Source: Lodderomyces elongisporus (Eukaryota; Ascomycota; Pichiomycetes; Serinales; Debaryomycetaceae). Taken from it: a stretch of DNA of 64,000 bases. The stretch spans positions 186,001 to 250,000 of the forward strand of contig NC_083679.1 in NCBI RefSeq assembly GCF_030384665.1, given 5' to 3'. The notes under the pieces are model-generated. The model did not search any database. It was not told the origin of the DNA and saw nothing but the letters and a program-made list of their open reading frames with translations. This document shows positions 1 to 10,305 of the stretch, one piece after another; position 1 is the stretch's first letter; each line of letters starts with the position of its first letter. A program made the translations under genes and the position numbers.

Positions 1-2508
1 TTTGCGAAATTTGTATAAACCATGGAATTTGGGATCCGGCACAGCTCGTCCGTTGGTTAAGATACCATGCTTATATGCGAGGTGGTTACCGTACGAGGAG
101 TTTTTCAATCCAAAGAATTCAACTGATTCGCAATAGGGACAGAGACCCGCTCTTGTTGCATTATCTGGGACGCCGGACTTGTCAACTTTAGTCAAAATGT
201 ATTGAGACTCGTATGCAGTCTTTTTGAAGTTTGCATTTGGCGTTAGTTCATAAACATGCTCGAAACGAGTGCGAAAGGTATCAATTAAGCTATCGCGGAG
301 GTACATTGTTCTCTTTACGCGACAAGTAAGTGGAGTAAATAGAGGACGAATGAGCTTCTCTTGAAGTTTAATGCAATGCTCTGCATCAGGAATGTTTGCT
401 GATACAGTTGGTAATTGTGCAGAGTACTCTAGATCGGGCACCGTCTTGATATTCAATTGAGCAAGGTCAACATTTGTAGTTTCAAAAAAGCTTCTGTTGA
501 AATTGTTATTGAACGTAGGAATCACATTATATTGATTTTTTCTCGGTTGCTTTTGTTGTGCCAGAATAGCAAGGCTGCTACTTGATGGTTTGGTCCTTTT
601 TGGTGGACTTAATACGCCAGATGATGGAGTGATTGCTTTGTCTAATGGTGAGCTTAGTGTTGAAAGTGGATTAATAGGTTTTGCTTGAAGTGATAGCTGC
701 AGTGAGTTGTCCGATAAAGAGCTTATGGATGATGTCCTTTTGCCTGAATTTAACAATGTGCCAGCCGAAAAATAGTTATAGCAGACTGGATGATCAAATT
801 TAAATTCCCAGTTGGTATGATGAGCGGAATCATGTGAGGAATCACAAATGGGACTATTGCCATAAGATACATCACTATCTTGATTAAGTCCAATTCTTCT
901 CCATTCCTCAACAATGTTCATTAAATATGCATTGTCCATTTCGGGATGTACTAATGGAGAACTGCTAGATACTAATGGGTCTAGCTCGGTTTTCAACTTT
1001 AAGCGAGTTGCATTTGGAAGAAGATGTCTGTCAATGTTGTCTTTTTCATCAACATCACCTTCTTTAAAGTGATTATGACTCTGCTGATTATCATGGTGAT
1101 TATCAGAATCATTGATATCAAAAACCAACTCAGATTGATCACATTTCCCTCTACTGCGCTTTTTGGAATTAAGTTTTCTTATACGATTCTTGAACAACGC
1201 CGTTTTCCAATCATCGTTTTGTGTGCATGTTTCTTCAAACGAATCAACTATTTCATCATGAGTCAAGTCAGGATTTGATGGCCGATTTTTATGCTTATTT
1301 CCATTGGCATCCGATCCAACGAAACAACTTTTATCAATAGGAGCTTTTGATGAATCTAAAACAAACCTCGTGTATTCATCACGTGACAAAACTGTATCTT
1401 TATCTGAATTTGTGTATGGAACTTGTTGGGTTTCAAATTTTGGCATGCAAATGGAATTTGTTGTTGTTTTATCAGAGTCTTGGGATTGGCAATTTCTGTA
1501 CGAACCATTTGATACAACGCTTTGATTGTAAATGTTGCCATGTTCTTGGAGCAAATGTTCTAAATTTTCCGGCATACAGTTGGAGGTTATTGTAAGAAAG
1601 GATTGATCAGGCACCAATTCAATTCCATTACAATATTTGGGCAAAGTTCGATAGCTAGTGTCATTGGGAATATCTAGGGGGTCGGGGTATGGATCTTCGC
1701 CAGTTTTGTATACCTTGCTAATTTTTAAACTTTCAACGTCATCGCCACTTTCAGACACTTGCGGGTGGGAATAACAATAATAGTTTGAACTAGAATGATT
1801 GTGAATTACGGATCCATTAAAACTGAGTTCTTGGCATGTTTGCTTCAGTGCTACTGTTTCATCGTGGATATCACTGTCAAGAATATTTGCTAAAAGAGCG
1901 CTATTTCTTACTGCAAAAAATGAAGGTTGAGATGCTGGCCTCTGTTTGTCACCATATTTTTGTGGAAAGTAAAATGAAGCATTCTTTTCCGAAAATGCTT
2001 TTATTTGCAGTTTATGTGAAATTCGAGCCGTGAGTCCTTCAGTTATTGTGGCTGCTTGACTAGAATAAAATTCAAAGTCATGCAGCGGAAAGTGTTGTTG
2101 TTGTTGTTGTTGTTCGTGTGGGTAAATTCTAATAGATGATGATACCTCTGGAAAGTGATTTTTTACACGTTGGTTATTAGTTTTGAAATTTATGTGCGCT
2201 GATTGAGGTGAGACTTGAATTGAACTTACAATGGGGAGAAATGCAGATTCATCGTGGATATAACCTGGTAACTGTGGTGGATAGCTATTGGGGATTACAT
2301 CTTTTTTGCCAAACCTTTGATGGTTATAATACTGACGATTGCAATGGAGTTTATGATGTTCTTCTTCTTGCCGTTGTTGTTGGTGTTGTTGTTGTTGGTG
2401 TTGTTGTGGTATGGAATGCAACAAATCATTGGAAAACGGAATCTTTGCAAAGAACTGTTTACTGTTTACCTGTGATTGTGCAGTCGTTGCTTTGGGTGTG
2501 GGTGACAT
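1..2508 (-). CDS. Partial transcription regulator with a Rua1_C (DUF4451)-like zinc domain; 3' end lies outside the window
   Basis: An uninterrupted reading frame of 836 codons runs from the ATG at 2508 to the left edge, so the C-terminus is missing. The N-terminal two thirds are low-complexity, rich in S, N, H and Q, with a short Q run near residue 135. Near the visible end are a conserved block IRPLFTPLTCRVKRTMYLRD (about residue 725), a CPYC pair (about 787) and KNSSYGNHLAYKHGI (about 800-814) followed by PDP. Paired cysteines followed by a histidine-rich NSSYxxHLxxKHGI block are what I know from the fungal Rua1 C-terminal/DUF4451 family of transcription regulators, so a nuclear DNA-binding role is likely. 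It is transcribed away from a 1.7 kb intergenic stretch. The family assignment is from memory of the motif; no orthologue name is given. Confidence 0.68.
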   Translation of the reverse strand, partial: MSPTPKATTAQSQVNSKQFFAKIPFSNDLLHSIPQQHQQQQHQQQRQEEEHHKLHCNRQYYNHQRFGKKDVIPNSYPPQLPGYIHDESAFLPIVSSIQVSPQSAHINFKTNNQRVKNHFPEVSSSIRIYPHEQQQQQQHFPLHDFEFYSSQAATITEGLTARISHKLQIKAFSEKNASFYFPQKYGDKQRPASQPSFFAVRNSALLANILDSDIHDETVALKQTCQELSFNGSVIHNHSSSNYYCYSHPQVSESGDDVESLKISKVYKTGEDPYPDPLDIPNDTSYRTLPKYCNGIELVPDQSFLTITSNCMPENLEHLLQEHGNIYNQSVVSNGSYRNCQSQDSDKTTTNSICMPKFETQQVPYTNSDKDTVLSRDEYTRFVLDSSKAPIDKSCFVGSDANGNKHKNRPSNPDLTHDEIVDSFEETCTQNDDWKTALFKNRIRKLNSKKRSRGKCDQSELVFDINDSDNHHDNQQSHNHFKEGDVDEKDNIDRHLLPNATRLKLKTELDPLVSSSSPLVHPEMDNAYLMNIVEEWRRIGLNQDSDVSYGNSPICDSSHDSAHHTNWEFKFDHPVCYNYFSAGTLLNSGKRTSSISSLSDNSLQLSLQAKPINPLSTLSSPLDKAITPSSGVLSPPKRTKPSSSSLAILAQQKQPRKNQYNVIPTFNNNFNRSFFETTNVDLAQLNIKTVPDLEYSAQLPTVSANIPDAEHCIKLQEKLIRPLFTPLTCRVKRTMYLRDSLIDTFRTRFEHVYELTPNANFKKTAYESQYILTKVDKSGVPDNATRAGLCPYCESVEFFGLKNSSYGNHLAYKHGILTNGRAVPDPKFHGLYKFRK

Positions 2509-2615
2509 GGCGAATTAAAACAGCAGAAGCAGGTCAATGTAGTGTAATATAGTGCAATGTCTTGCAGCGCAGTGCAATATAATGCAACGCAATGTTTATC
2601 GTGCGGAGCGGAGCG

Positions 2616-2637
2616 GTACTGTACTGTACTGTACTGT
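2616..2637. repeat. TACTG tandem repeat in the 5' region of the Rua1-like gene
   Basis: Four copies of the 5-base unit TACTG, preceded by GCGGAGCGGAGCGG, about 110 bases upstream of the ATG at 2508. Several imperfect GTGCAAT words lie between this repeat and the ATG. Confidence 0.85.
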
Positions 2638-3637
2638 GAAATAAAGTCTTATTATTAAGTATTGAAGTCAATGTCTAGTTGCAACCAAGTTGGTTTCAAG
2701 GTTCAATGGTAAGTTTTGGGTGTTCGTATGTGATACAGTAGTTAGTCTGTTGGAGCGCTAAAACGTATTTAAATGTTTGAGTCAATTCCTCTTTCTTTAG
2801 CAGGAAAAAGGACGTTTATCAATTTGATGAGGCTTTCAAGTATGTAAATATCAGTGCGATAATGTGTATTCTCTGGTTTTTGACTTTGTTTTGGGTAAAA
2901 AATGGGCAGTCAACTAAGTGGTGGTGGTGTTAGATATTTGTGGTTGAGTTTAAGGAAGGTATTGCAATTTTTTTGTTTGTGGTTGCAGCAATATTTTTTG
3001 CATTTCCACAAAGCAATTAATTTGGTGTTTGGGTCCATTTGTGATAGGAAACACTTGGAGGAGGGGAAGAATTTGTGAACAAAAAAGAGCGAGAAAATGA
3101 GTTGTTTGTGGCAGTTTTACAGTTTTGTGCTCGGCTGCAAACACAAACATTGGTTCATCCCTTTTCAGCGCATAACAAGATTGGCCAAGGTCGCAATATG
3201 TTTTCTTATTTTTTGTTTGATTTTTTTTTTTCATTTTTTATGTATGGGTAAAGTAGACACCAAGAGTCCAATTGCAAAAGCTTACATAGTGACTACATTT
3301 GTTTCTGAAAATTTTAATGTGAAAGACTTATACTTTGGTGAGGTATAAATTGTTGGTAATTCTACTTTTTTTTTGCAGTTTGTCGTGTACAGTACTTTCT
3401 ACTCAAATAGATGCAAATTTGTAGTAAATCAAGGTTTTCTTTAAATAGAAAAGAAAATTTTTGTTACTGAGTGGAAGATAATTAGATATTCAGAAAATTG
3501 TCTCAGCACAAGCTATCGAGACAATGCTGGAATGATTTTTTAATATTTTTGATGGAAAAGGTTTCCCCAGCTTTGGAATGTTGCTTAAATATAAATCCAC
3601 ATTTTTACACTTGAGTCATAAGAAAATTAGTTAGAAC

Positions 3638-3658
3638 ATATATATATATATATATATT
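3638..3658. repeat. TA dinucleotide repeat
   Basis: About ten TA units in AT-rich intergenic DNA. Confidence 0.9.
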
Positions 3659-3851
3659 GAAATACATTTTATAGTTACTTTCCTGTCAAGGCGAGGGTAT
3701 AAAAATTTGATTTCTACAAATATTTGACAATTGATTACAAATTCAACATTAATAAATTGGTATTTGGCAAAAACGATATTATATAAATTATTAATAATAA
3801 TAGTATGATGGAAAAAAAAGTCGACTAATCAACTGAAGTGAAAAACGTGAA

Positions 3852-3876
3852 TTCTTTTCTTTTCTTTTCTTTTCTT
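3852..3876. repeat. TTTTC tandem repeat
   Basis: Five tandem pentamers followed by a T-rich tract; simple-sequence DNA in the intergenic region downstream of SUR7. Confidence 0.85.
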
Positions 3877-3943
3877 ATTTTTTTTTTTCTTTTATTTATC
3901 AATTCGAGAATTGATTGAACATGTCTTTGTTTATCTAGACACA

Positions 3944-4165
3944 GAATTCAAAAAGTGGCAACGATAACAACAATAATAATAATAATAAAGATAAAATTGA
4001 TGATCTGGATAATTATGAGGAAGATGTTGGTGACGATAAGCTTACTATAGTGGTTCATTCACAGCTGAGCACATATTTTTTACCGACTCAGCGCAGGATT
4101 AAAGCTATTTCATCCTTTTCATTGCAAAGTGAACGCATTCACCAGCACATCATATTCCGAAATTA
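3944..4165 (+). CDS. Possible orphan 3' exon (weak candidate)
   Basis: A frame of 73 codons, open from just after a TAG/CAG (TATCTAGACACAG) to TAA at 4165, reads as an acidic N/D/E-rich segment followed by LTIVVHSQLSTYF and IHQHIIFRN. It has no ATG, so it could only be coding as the last exon of a spliced gene using TAG or CAG as 3' splice site. Against it: it uses CTG, CGC, AGG and CCG, which are rare in the sure genes here, and I see no good branch site (only GACTAAT at about 3824, roughly 115 bases upstream). Its end is 18 bases from the SUR7 stop codon, convergent. Confidence 0.2.
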
Positions 4166-4183
4166 AAGTGGCTTCATCATTGT

Positions 4184-5062
4184 TTAAATCTCTTCAGGCT
4201 TGGCTCTCTTGACTCTAAAGAATCTGAATTTTGAGGCATCGGAAATTGGCTCACCTTCACCAGCAACAACACCTCTGGTATTGGCACCATCGACATAGTC
4301 GCCTTGTGCATAGTCACCACCTCTCTCCTTGTTGTAGTTATTTTCAATATCATGGTCATAAGCACCACCTGCACCAGCACCGGCACCGGCACCATTGTTT
4401 CTACCAGAACCAAATCTCTTCTTGTTACCTCTCTTTGTTCCCCAAGTTGCAAGGGCCGAAGTGATCAAGGTGATGAGCAATGTAGCAACTGCAGCCCAAA
4501 GAATACCAAATGACTTGGCACTCAAGCTTGTGTGGTGACCAGCATTGTTGAAGGCATTTCTACCTTTGACATGTGCTGCAGTAATCAAACAAGCTGCAGT
4601 AATGGTAAAGAGGAATGCCACACCTGTAGCCACAGATGCAATTGTTCCACCAATGGCAAAACAAAAGTTCAATGGCACAATGATCAAGGCAATAACAGCA
4701 AAGAATAGACCCACAATGATGAATGACCAACCAATACGTGACAAGTAATAGTATGTGTTTCTGTTGCTGATAAAGCTTTCTGGCAATCCGCTTTCACTGC
4801 CAAAGTTATCCTTTGGCGAGTATGGATAGGCTGCTGAGGATTTGGTACAGTCAGAGTTACGGCCATTGGAAACACCACAGGTTCTGTAGAAAGTCCATCT
4901 AGTAGTATCCTGTGGAGCACCCTGAATTCCCGAAGTGTCGGTTTCTGACCAGTAAAATTTACCTAAAACGGATGATGTTCCTGCACCATTGATGGCTGTG
5001 AGGATAAGAAGCAAGGTTGATCCTAGAAGGAAAAAGATTGGCACAATTGTCAAGGCTCTCAT
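4184..5062 (-). CDS. SUR7: SUR7/PalI-family eisosome membrane protein
   Basis: A protein of 292 residues with four hydrophobic segments at about 5-24, 111-133, 139-164 and 184-206. The large loop after the first segment carries the W-T-F-Y-R-T-C-G block (W56, C62) and a second cysteine (C72), typical of the SUR7/claudin-like fold. The C-terminal tail is cytosolic, basic near 208-221 and glycine/alanine-rich after that, ending RFFRVKRAKPEEI. SUR7-family proteins sit in eisosomes (MCC patches) of the plasma membrane; in Candida, Sur7 affects endocytosis, wall deposition and plasma-membrane organisation (established knowledge). The ATG at 5062 gives the expected MRALTIVPIFFLLG start. It could be a FMP45-like paralogue rather than SUR7 itself. 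Its upstream region is the 3.7 kb stretch shared with the permease gene. Confidence 0.85.
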   Translation of the reverse strand: MRALTIVPIFFLLGSTLLLILTAINGAGTSSVLGKFYWSETDTSGIQGAPQDTTRWTFYRTCGVSNGRNSDCTKSSAAYPYSPKDNFGSESGLPESFISNRNTYYYLSRIGWSFIIVGLFFAVIALIIVPLNFCFAIGGTIASVATGVAFLFTITAACLITAAHVKGRNAFNNAGHHTSLSAKSFGILWAAVATLLITLITSALATWGTKRGNKKRFGSGRNNGAGAGAGAGGAYDHDIENNYNKERGGDYAQGDYVDGANTRGVVAGEGEPISDASKFRFFRVKRAKPEEI

Positions 5063-5528
5063 GATTTGCTCGTTTTAGTTTTAATTGTGTACTGGTACTA
5101 TAGTTGGATAAAATTGTCTCAAAACTGTTGTGATCCTTAAATTCTGTCTCCTCTGAGTTATTATAATGTAAAAAAAAATTGGTTGGATGCTTTTTTCTTT
5201 GTTTTAAATGGATTCTCAACTGTCAACTAATCAAATTGTTTCACGTATATACCGAGATTATATCCAAGATAATTTGAAAACAAAAAGAACAGCAAATGGA
5301 AAAAAAAAATTATTAAAGTAAACTGAACTTAATAGGAAACCAATGGAATGGCTAAAACACTATGTGAATGGTGGTAGAAAAAAAACGAACTTTAGAATGG
5401 GGTAAGGACAAAAACGAATTGATTCTTTCTTTTCTTTTTAAAAATTTTTGATGGTTTTTTTTTTGTAAATTAGGTCAGATGAGTTTATATATGTACTATA
5501 AGTTGTTGCTGTTTTTATTTTGCTGTTT

Positions 5529-5564
5529 TGTTGTTTTAGTTGTTGTTGTTGTTGTTGTTGTTGT
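5529..5564. repeat. GTT trinucleotide repeat
   Basis: Imperfect run of GTT/TTG units in the SUR7-MFS intergenic region. Confidence 0.85.
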
Positions 5565-5629
5565 GGTGTGGTATAATGTGGTTAAGAGATTTCAGTCTAT
5601 ATGTTTTCTTTTAGCTGGGAACAATACAT

Positions 5630-5644
5630 GGGGGGGGGGGGGGG
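5630..5644. repeat. G15 homopolymer
   Basis: Fifteen consecutive G on the plus strand, a strong compositional outlier in AT-rich DNA. Confidence 0.95.
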
Positions 5645-5732
5645 AGAAGCAGAGCAAGTGTGACAATGTTATTGCTATTTCCTGTTGTTTACCCTTTTCC
5701 TTTGGTTTTGTGTCACTCTGCATTATATCCTA

Positions 5733-5802
5733 CGCACACAGACACAGACACAGACACACACACAGACACACAGACACACAGACACTCATACACACAAAAG
5801 AA
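5733..5802. repeat. CA/CAGA microsatellite
   Basis: Interrupted CACAGA/CACACA repeat of about 70 bases. Confidence 0.9.
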
Positions 5803-6100
5803 TATATGTATATATAAATATACATAAAAAGGGGAGACAAAAAGGGAAACATAAGTGACAGAAAATGTGAAAAGTAGAGCTGAAGCATCAGAAAGACACC
5901 GACAAGGACAAAGACATACAAAATGTGTCATACAAAGATTGTCATACAAAGATTGTGATACAAAGATTGTGATACAGTGGTCACATAGAGTGACATAATA
6001 ACACACTCTACCCTCCCACCCATCCCCGACCCTATTACAAGAAAATAAGAATAGTATTGTTACTTTGAACGGCTAGACAGCAAACAGCAAGAATTGAAAT

Positions 6101-6140
6101 TTTCTTCTTCTTCTTCTTCTTCTTCTTCTTCTTCTTCTTT
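6101..6140. repeat. TTC trinucleotide repeat
   Basis: About 13 TTC units; pure polypyrimidine tract on the plus strand. Confidence 0.95.
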
Positions 6141-8709
6141 TGTATTGTTATTTCATTCATATTTCCCTTTCCACATTCACATTGTAATTGAATAGATGGT
6201 CATTCGACTGAATCCTTATTTTGTAGTTTTTTTTTTTGCTTTCTTCAACTTTTTTTCTTGCTTTTAAGAATAGTAAAAACAAAATAAAAAAAGAAAAAAA
6301 ACTCGGCATGGCTTTGAATTTCTAAATTGCATGCGTAAATGAAGGAAGAGAAGGTCGATTTACCTCAAACAGACGTCATGAAATTCTAGTGCATCAAAGC
6401 TTGATGATCATATTCATGTTGGCAAACAAGTTCTTTCTCCTTCTCTCTTCCCATGGATAAATCTTTTCACAGCCCAAAATATTCTCCAGATCAATTAAGC
6501 AGAAAGTACAAGAGATTAGAGAAGAATATCGGCTTGGTCTACTTTACTGGGAGAGAGAGGGGGGGTGGAGTAGAGATGGGTGAAGAATCAATGTTTAGAA
6601 TGAAGGAGACTTGCGAAATTGAGTAGTTATCTTGTCATCACGTAAGTTTTTTTTCAGTACAAATAGGCATCTTTTGTTGATGTTGTGGCTTATACCCGAG
6701 GGATGAGTCCATATAATTAAGCTTGTAGTCAATAGCACTGGCCATTCCATCATAGGATCCACTTGCTTAAAACCACCTCGAGCTTTCTCCTCTTATGCTG
6801 TCTCTTATTCTGTCTCTTTCTTTTTTTTGGCACTTTTGTCAAGTGTTCCATTTTCTCTGATGTCATTCAGATAGCAATCGTAACTAAAAAGATTGATACT
6901 ATAAATTGAATAATAGTAAATAGAATAGTAACAAGAAGCAAAAATAAAAATAATAAAATGAATAATTACACTAAAAAGAATAACAATCAGTAGATAAAAG
7001 ATAAAACAAAACAAAAAAAAAAATTTAAATAAAATGGATCCTGCAATTACTCTTCCTAATCGAGCACTCAAATCAACAAATCGGGCAGGAGTGACTCTAG
7101 ACTTCCGGAACGGGTATCTAGTCTCAAAAACGAGAAGAAATGGGATGCAACTATGTACAACGTCATCTGTGGTGGTCAAGCCGTGTTTACGAAATACCAC
7201 TCCACATTCCTGCTAAACCTACTCCCCCCCCACCACCACTACCATTATTGCTTTAACATGTTTTTCGTTATAACAACTTTTGCCCTGTCAAGTTAGGAGA
7301 TATTCTCTCTCTCTCTCTTTCATGAGAATAAGCACATGATGATGTCACTACTCAATTTATGCGTTTCATCTCGCTAAAAGTTATTGATAAAGTATGAAAA
7401 AAGAAGACGAATATACACATACACACATTTATGTACATGTCAGGAGAAAAGAAAATTATCAATATTCTTTTGCTTTGGCAAGATTTCAGATTCCAGTCCA
7501 TCTCTTTTGCACATCATAGGAAATGCTAATCAATTAAGATCAAATGTAGTATCTTGCCCTTTGATGATGTCTGTTTTTTTTTTCATTTTTTTTTTTGACA
7601 TAATAGAAGAATATCAAGAAGTAAAATGAAATATTGTATTATTACATACGATTTCAGATAAATCACTTGATTGCGTGCTTTGATTGATTTGTTCCAACTT
7701 GCCCTTACGTTTACAACTCTTGACTATCCATTTGTGCCTCTCACACAAGTTGTCAATTGTCAGTTGTCTAAAGAATCCCAACGTTATTACCTCTTTCCCT
7801 ACCCTTTCCCCCTTTTTCTTTTTTTTTTTGGACTTACGAACTATCATTGCTTGGATCTTTGTAGATTTCCTTTTAATTCATGTTTGATTTGGTATTTGCC
7901 CCAGTGGATGTGATAGCAATGAAGTACAAATCACGGAAAATGATCTATCTCGTGTAACTATTATCAACTCTTAATCAATTTTGACTATACTTCTCTCGTC
8001 AACAATAATTCTTGTTTCTTGACATGCCTATACTTCAACACACATTCACAAACATACATAGACTCAGACACACCAAAAGAAAAAAAATTAAAAAAGATCA
8101 AATCAGAAAAAAAATATAACCATAAACAAGTTCAAAACGAAAACTCAATTCCATTTATTAAACAGCCAAAAGCAGGTAAGGCAGGCATGGCAGGCAAGGC
8201 GCGCACCTCCACACTTTTACAACTTACATACTATCAAACTGTGGAGCCAACCAATTCATTTACTTCATTAAAAGAAAAAGAACAAGAAAAATTAAGATAC
8301 ATGAATAGTGGCGTTAAAGATTTGGCTCAGATAGAATAATTTAACTCTAGTAACCATCCTTTGATTCAGTACAATGTGAAAAAAACGAGAGTTCATAAAG
8401 ATTAGGTTTCCGTCATATGGTTTACTTCTATATCCTATTTTTCTTCCCTTCTTTCACTATAAAGGTCTATTGGTTTCTCTGCAACCATTCCGTTTCTTTA
8501 TTTTACTTTTTCTTCCTTTCTTCCTTCCTTCCTTTCTTTCTTTCCTTTTTAATAATTATTCAGAAGCACACTTGATGATAAAAGAGCTACAAAGTGGCTC
8601 TCCTTATCTCTAATCTTCATTTCTGTATTTCGCTTTAATTCATTTGATTTTCCTTTACTTATACTTTATTTCCACTTTACATCATTGCAATTCTTATTTT
8701 TGGCGTGAG

Positions 8710-8733
8710 ACACACACACACACACAGAGAGAG
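8710..8733 (+). repeat. CA/GA repeat abutting the MFS start codon
   Basis: CA repeated about nine times, then GA repeats, ending directly at the ATG at 8734. It would lie in the 5' untranslated leader of the permease mRNA. Confidence 0.85.
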
Positions 8734-10305
8734 ATGAGTGAAAAGGGTACACGGGATATCTCAATTGAACCAGTTATTTCCTTCACAAAAGATGACTTGG
8801 AAGCAAAAGAGGTACACGTGCTAGGGTCATTTCAAACTCCCACTGGCGGCAAAATCGACATAACAAACAATGTTGACCAAGCAATGAAATTCGTTGTTGA
8901 ACATCAAGGAAAACATGTTCAAGTCTCTGCGGAAACTGACAAAAGGGTATTGCGCAAGATTGATTTGTACATGTTACCCATTATGTGTTTACTTTACTGT
9001 TTTCAATTTATGGATAAGCAGGCTACTAGTTATAGTGCCATCTTGGGGTTGAGAACTGAGCTCAAAATGCAAGGTGACATGTATAGTTGGACGGGCACTT
9101 CGTTTTATTTGGGATACTTGGTGTTTGTATTTCCCGCATCATCTTTGCTTCAACGGTTCCCCATTGCCAAAACAGTTTCAATATTTATTATTTTGTGGGG
9201 TATGATACTCGCACTATTAGCAGTACCCGAGTACCCTGGTTTCATTGCTCTAAGGACAATATTGGGGATGTTGGAGTCGGCTGTCACACCTGCATTTGCT
9301 TTAATTACTTCACAGTGGTGGAGAAAAGAGGAACAATTTGTGAGGACGGCTTGGTGGTTTGCTTCCAATGGGTTAGGTACTATTTTAGGACTGGCAATAG
9401 CTTATGGTTTATTCAAGCATGCAACATCATATTCGTTACCAGCATGGAAATTGGTGTTTGTCATCACAGGCGTATTGACCATCTTCTTGGGGTTTGTAAT
9501 ATTTTTCCATATTCCAGACACACCCACAGAAGCGTGGTTCCTTGACGAGCATGAAAAGTTGGTTGTGGTTGAAAGAATCAGATCAAATCAACAGGGTTTT
9601 GGCAATCGCAAGTTCAAAAAGAAACAGTTTGTCGAAGCCCTCACAGACCATAGAACATGGTTATTTTTCGTTTGCGCATTATCAGGAAATATCCCAAATG
9701 GTGGTTTACTTAGTTTCGGGTCCATACTCTTGAATGACGATTTCGGATATAGTCCACTAAACTCATTGTTGATGGGTTTACCCGAAGGTGCCATTGAGAT
9801 TGTTGGGTGTGTCTTGTTTGCATACAGCGTAAGGTTTGTAAAGTCTCGTATCTTGATTGCTATAGTTACCACTGCCATAACATTGCTACTGGGATGTTTA
9901 TTGGCATTTGCTCCATCAAAAGAGGGGAGGCTTGCTGGTCTTTACTTGTTCTTTTTAGGCCCCGTGGGGATGATTTGTATCCTTTCGTTGGTTTCTTCTT
10001 CGGTAGCAGGCCACACCAAAAAAATAACAGTCAACTCAATTTATTTGATTGGTTATTGTGTGGGAAACCTTGTTGGTCCCCAAACATTTATTGCCAAACA
10101 AGCACCCAATTACCATGGCGCAAAAGTTGCCATTGTTGTGTGTAATGTTGTGTCTTTGGCTTGTGTGGTGGGGATCTATATCTCATATTATCTTGACAAT
10201 AAGAGGAGAGATGCCTTGCCTCCGGTCGACATGAGCCATATCGATCATTATGAGTTTGCTGATTTGACGGATAAGGAGAACCCAAACTTTAGATACGCTC
10301 TATAG
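8734..10305 (+). CDS. MFS permease, allantoate/Dal5-Thi73-type anion:cation symporter
   Basis: A protein of 523 residues with about 12 hydrophobic segments. Family marks are an N-terminal KRVLRKIDLYMLPIM lead into TM1, FMDKQATSYSAILGL after it, the central IPDTPTEAWFL motif before the loop between TM6 and TM7, then VVERIRSNQQGFGN and the TDHRTW block. These fit the anion:cation symporter (ACS) branch that includes Dal5, Thi73, Tna1 and Seo1, which import organic anions and vitamins at the plasma membrane. The substrate cannot be read from sequence; Dal5/Thi73 resemblance is strongest in the central loop. The frame is open further upstream from 8644, but that segment starts in TTTG without ATG and crosses a CA/GA repeat, so the ATG at 8734 (MSEKGTRDI) is preferred. 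CTG occurs only a couple of times, as expected in CTG-clade genes. Confidence 0.88.
   Translation: MSEKGTRDISIEPVISFTKDDLEAKEVHVLGSFQTPTGGKIDITNNVDQAMKFVVEHQGKHVQVSAETDKRVLRKIDLYMLPIMCLLYCFQFMDKQATSYSAILGLRTELKMQGDMYSWTGTSFYLGYLVFVFPASSLLQRFPIAKTVSIFIILWGMILALLAVPEYPGFIALRTILGMLESAVTPAFALITSQWWRKEEQFVRTAWWFASNGLGTILGLAIAYGLFKHATSYSLPAWKLVFVITGVLTIFLGFVIFFHIPDTPTEAWFLDEHEKLVVVERIRSNQQGFGNRKFKKKQFVEALTDHRTWLFFVCALSGNIPNGGLLSFGSILLNDDFGYSPLNSLLMGLPEGAIEIVGCVLFAYSVRFVKSRILIAIVTTAITLLLGCLLAFAPSKEGRLAGLYLFFLGPVGMICILSLVSSSVAGHTKKITVNSIYLIGYCVGNLVGPQTFIAKQAPNYHGAKVAIVVCNVVSLACVVGIYISYYLDNKRRDALPPVDMSHIDHYEFADLTDKENPNFRYAL

Larger units (their letters stand above)
2509..4183. other. Intergenic stretch: promoter side of the Rua1-like gene and 3' side of SUR7
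   Basis: No convincing complete gene. It holds a GTGCAAT-rich stretch and a TACTG repeat just upstream of the Rua1-like ATG, a TA repeat, a TTTTC run, splice-signal-like words at 2709-2845 and an open 72-codon frame ending at 4165. The last two are listed separately as weak candidates. Confidence 0.7.
5063..8733. other. Long intergenic region between divergent SUR7 and MFS genes
   Basis: 3.7 kb between two divergent membrane-protein genes. It is crowded with simple repeats (GTT, a G15 run, CA/GACA, TTC, CT, TTCC). Small open frames at 7034-7216 (+), 7614-7847 (-) and 8187-8339 (+) show no recognisable similarity or splice context. I see no RNA gene. This is probably regulatory DNA and long untranslated regions. 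Confidence 0.7.

Noticed and set aside
7034..7216. 60-codon plus-strand frame overlapping a 131-codon minus-strand frame in the SUR7-MFS region
   Set aside because: Both strands are open over the same GC-richer segment, neither resembles a family, and there are no splice signals.
8187..8339. 50-codon ATG frame upstream of the MFS gene
   Set aside because: The frame is open further upstream but only from TTG; no family match, and it lies in the putative long promoter. Too weak to annotate as a gene.
8644..8733. Upstream extension of the MFS frame
   Set aside because: The added codons begin at TTG-type sequence, cross a CA/GA repeat and have no ATG. The conserved protein fits the ATG at 8734.
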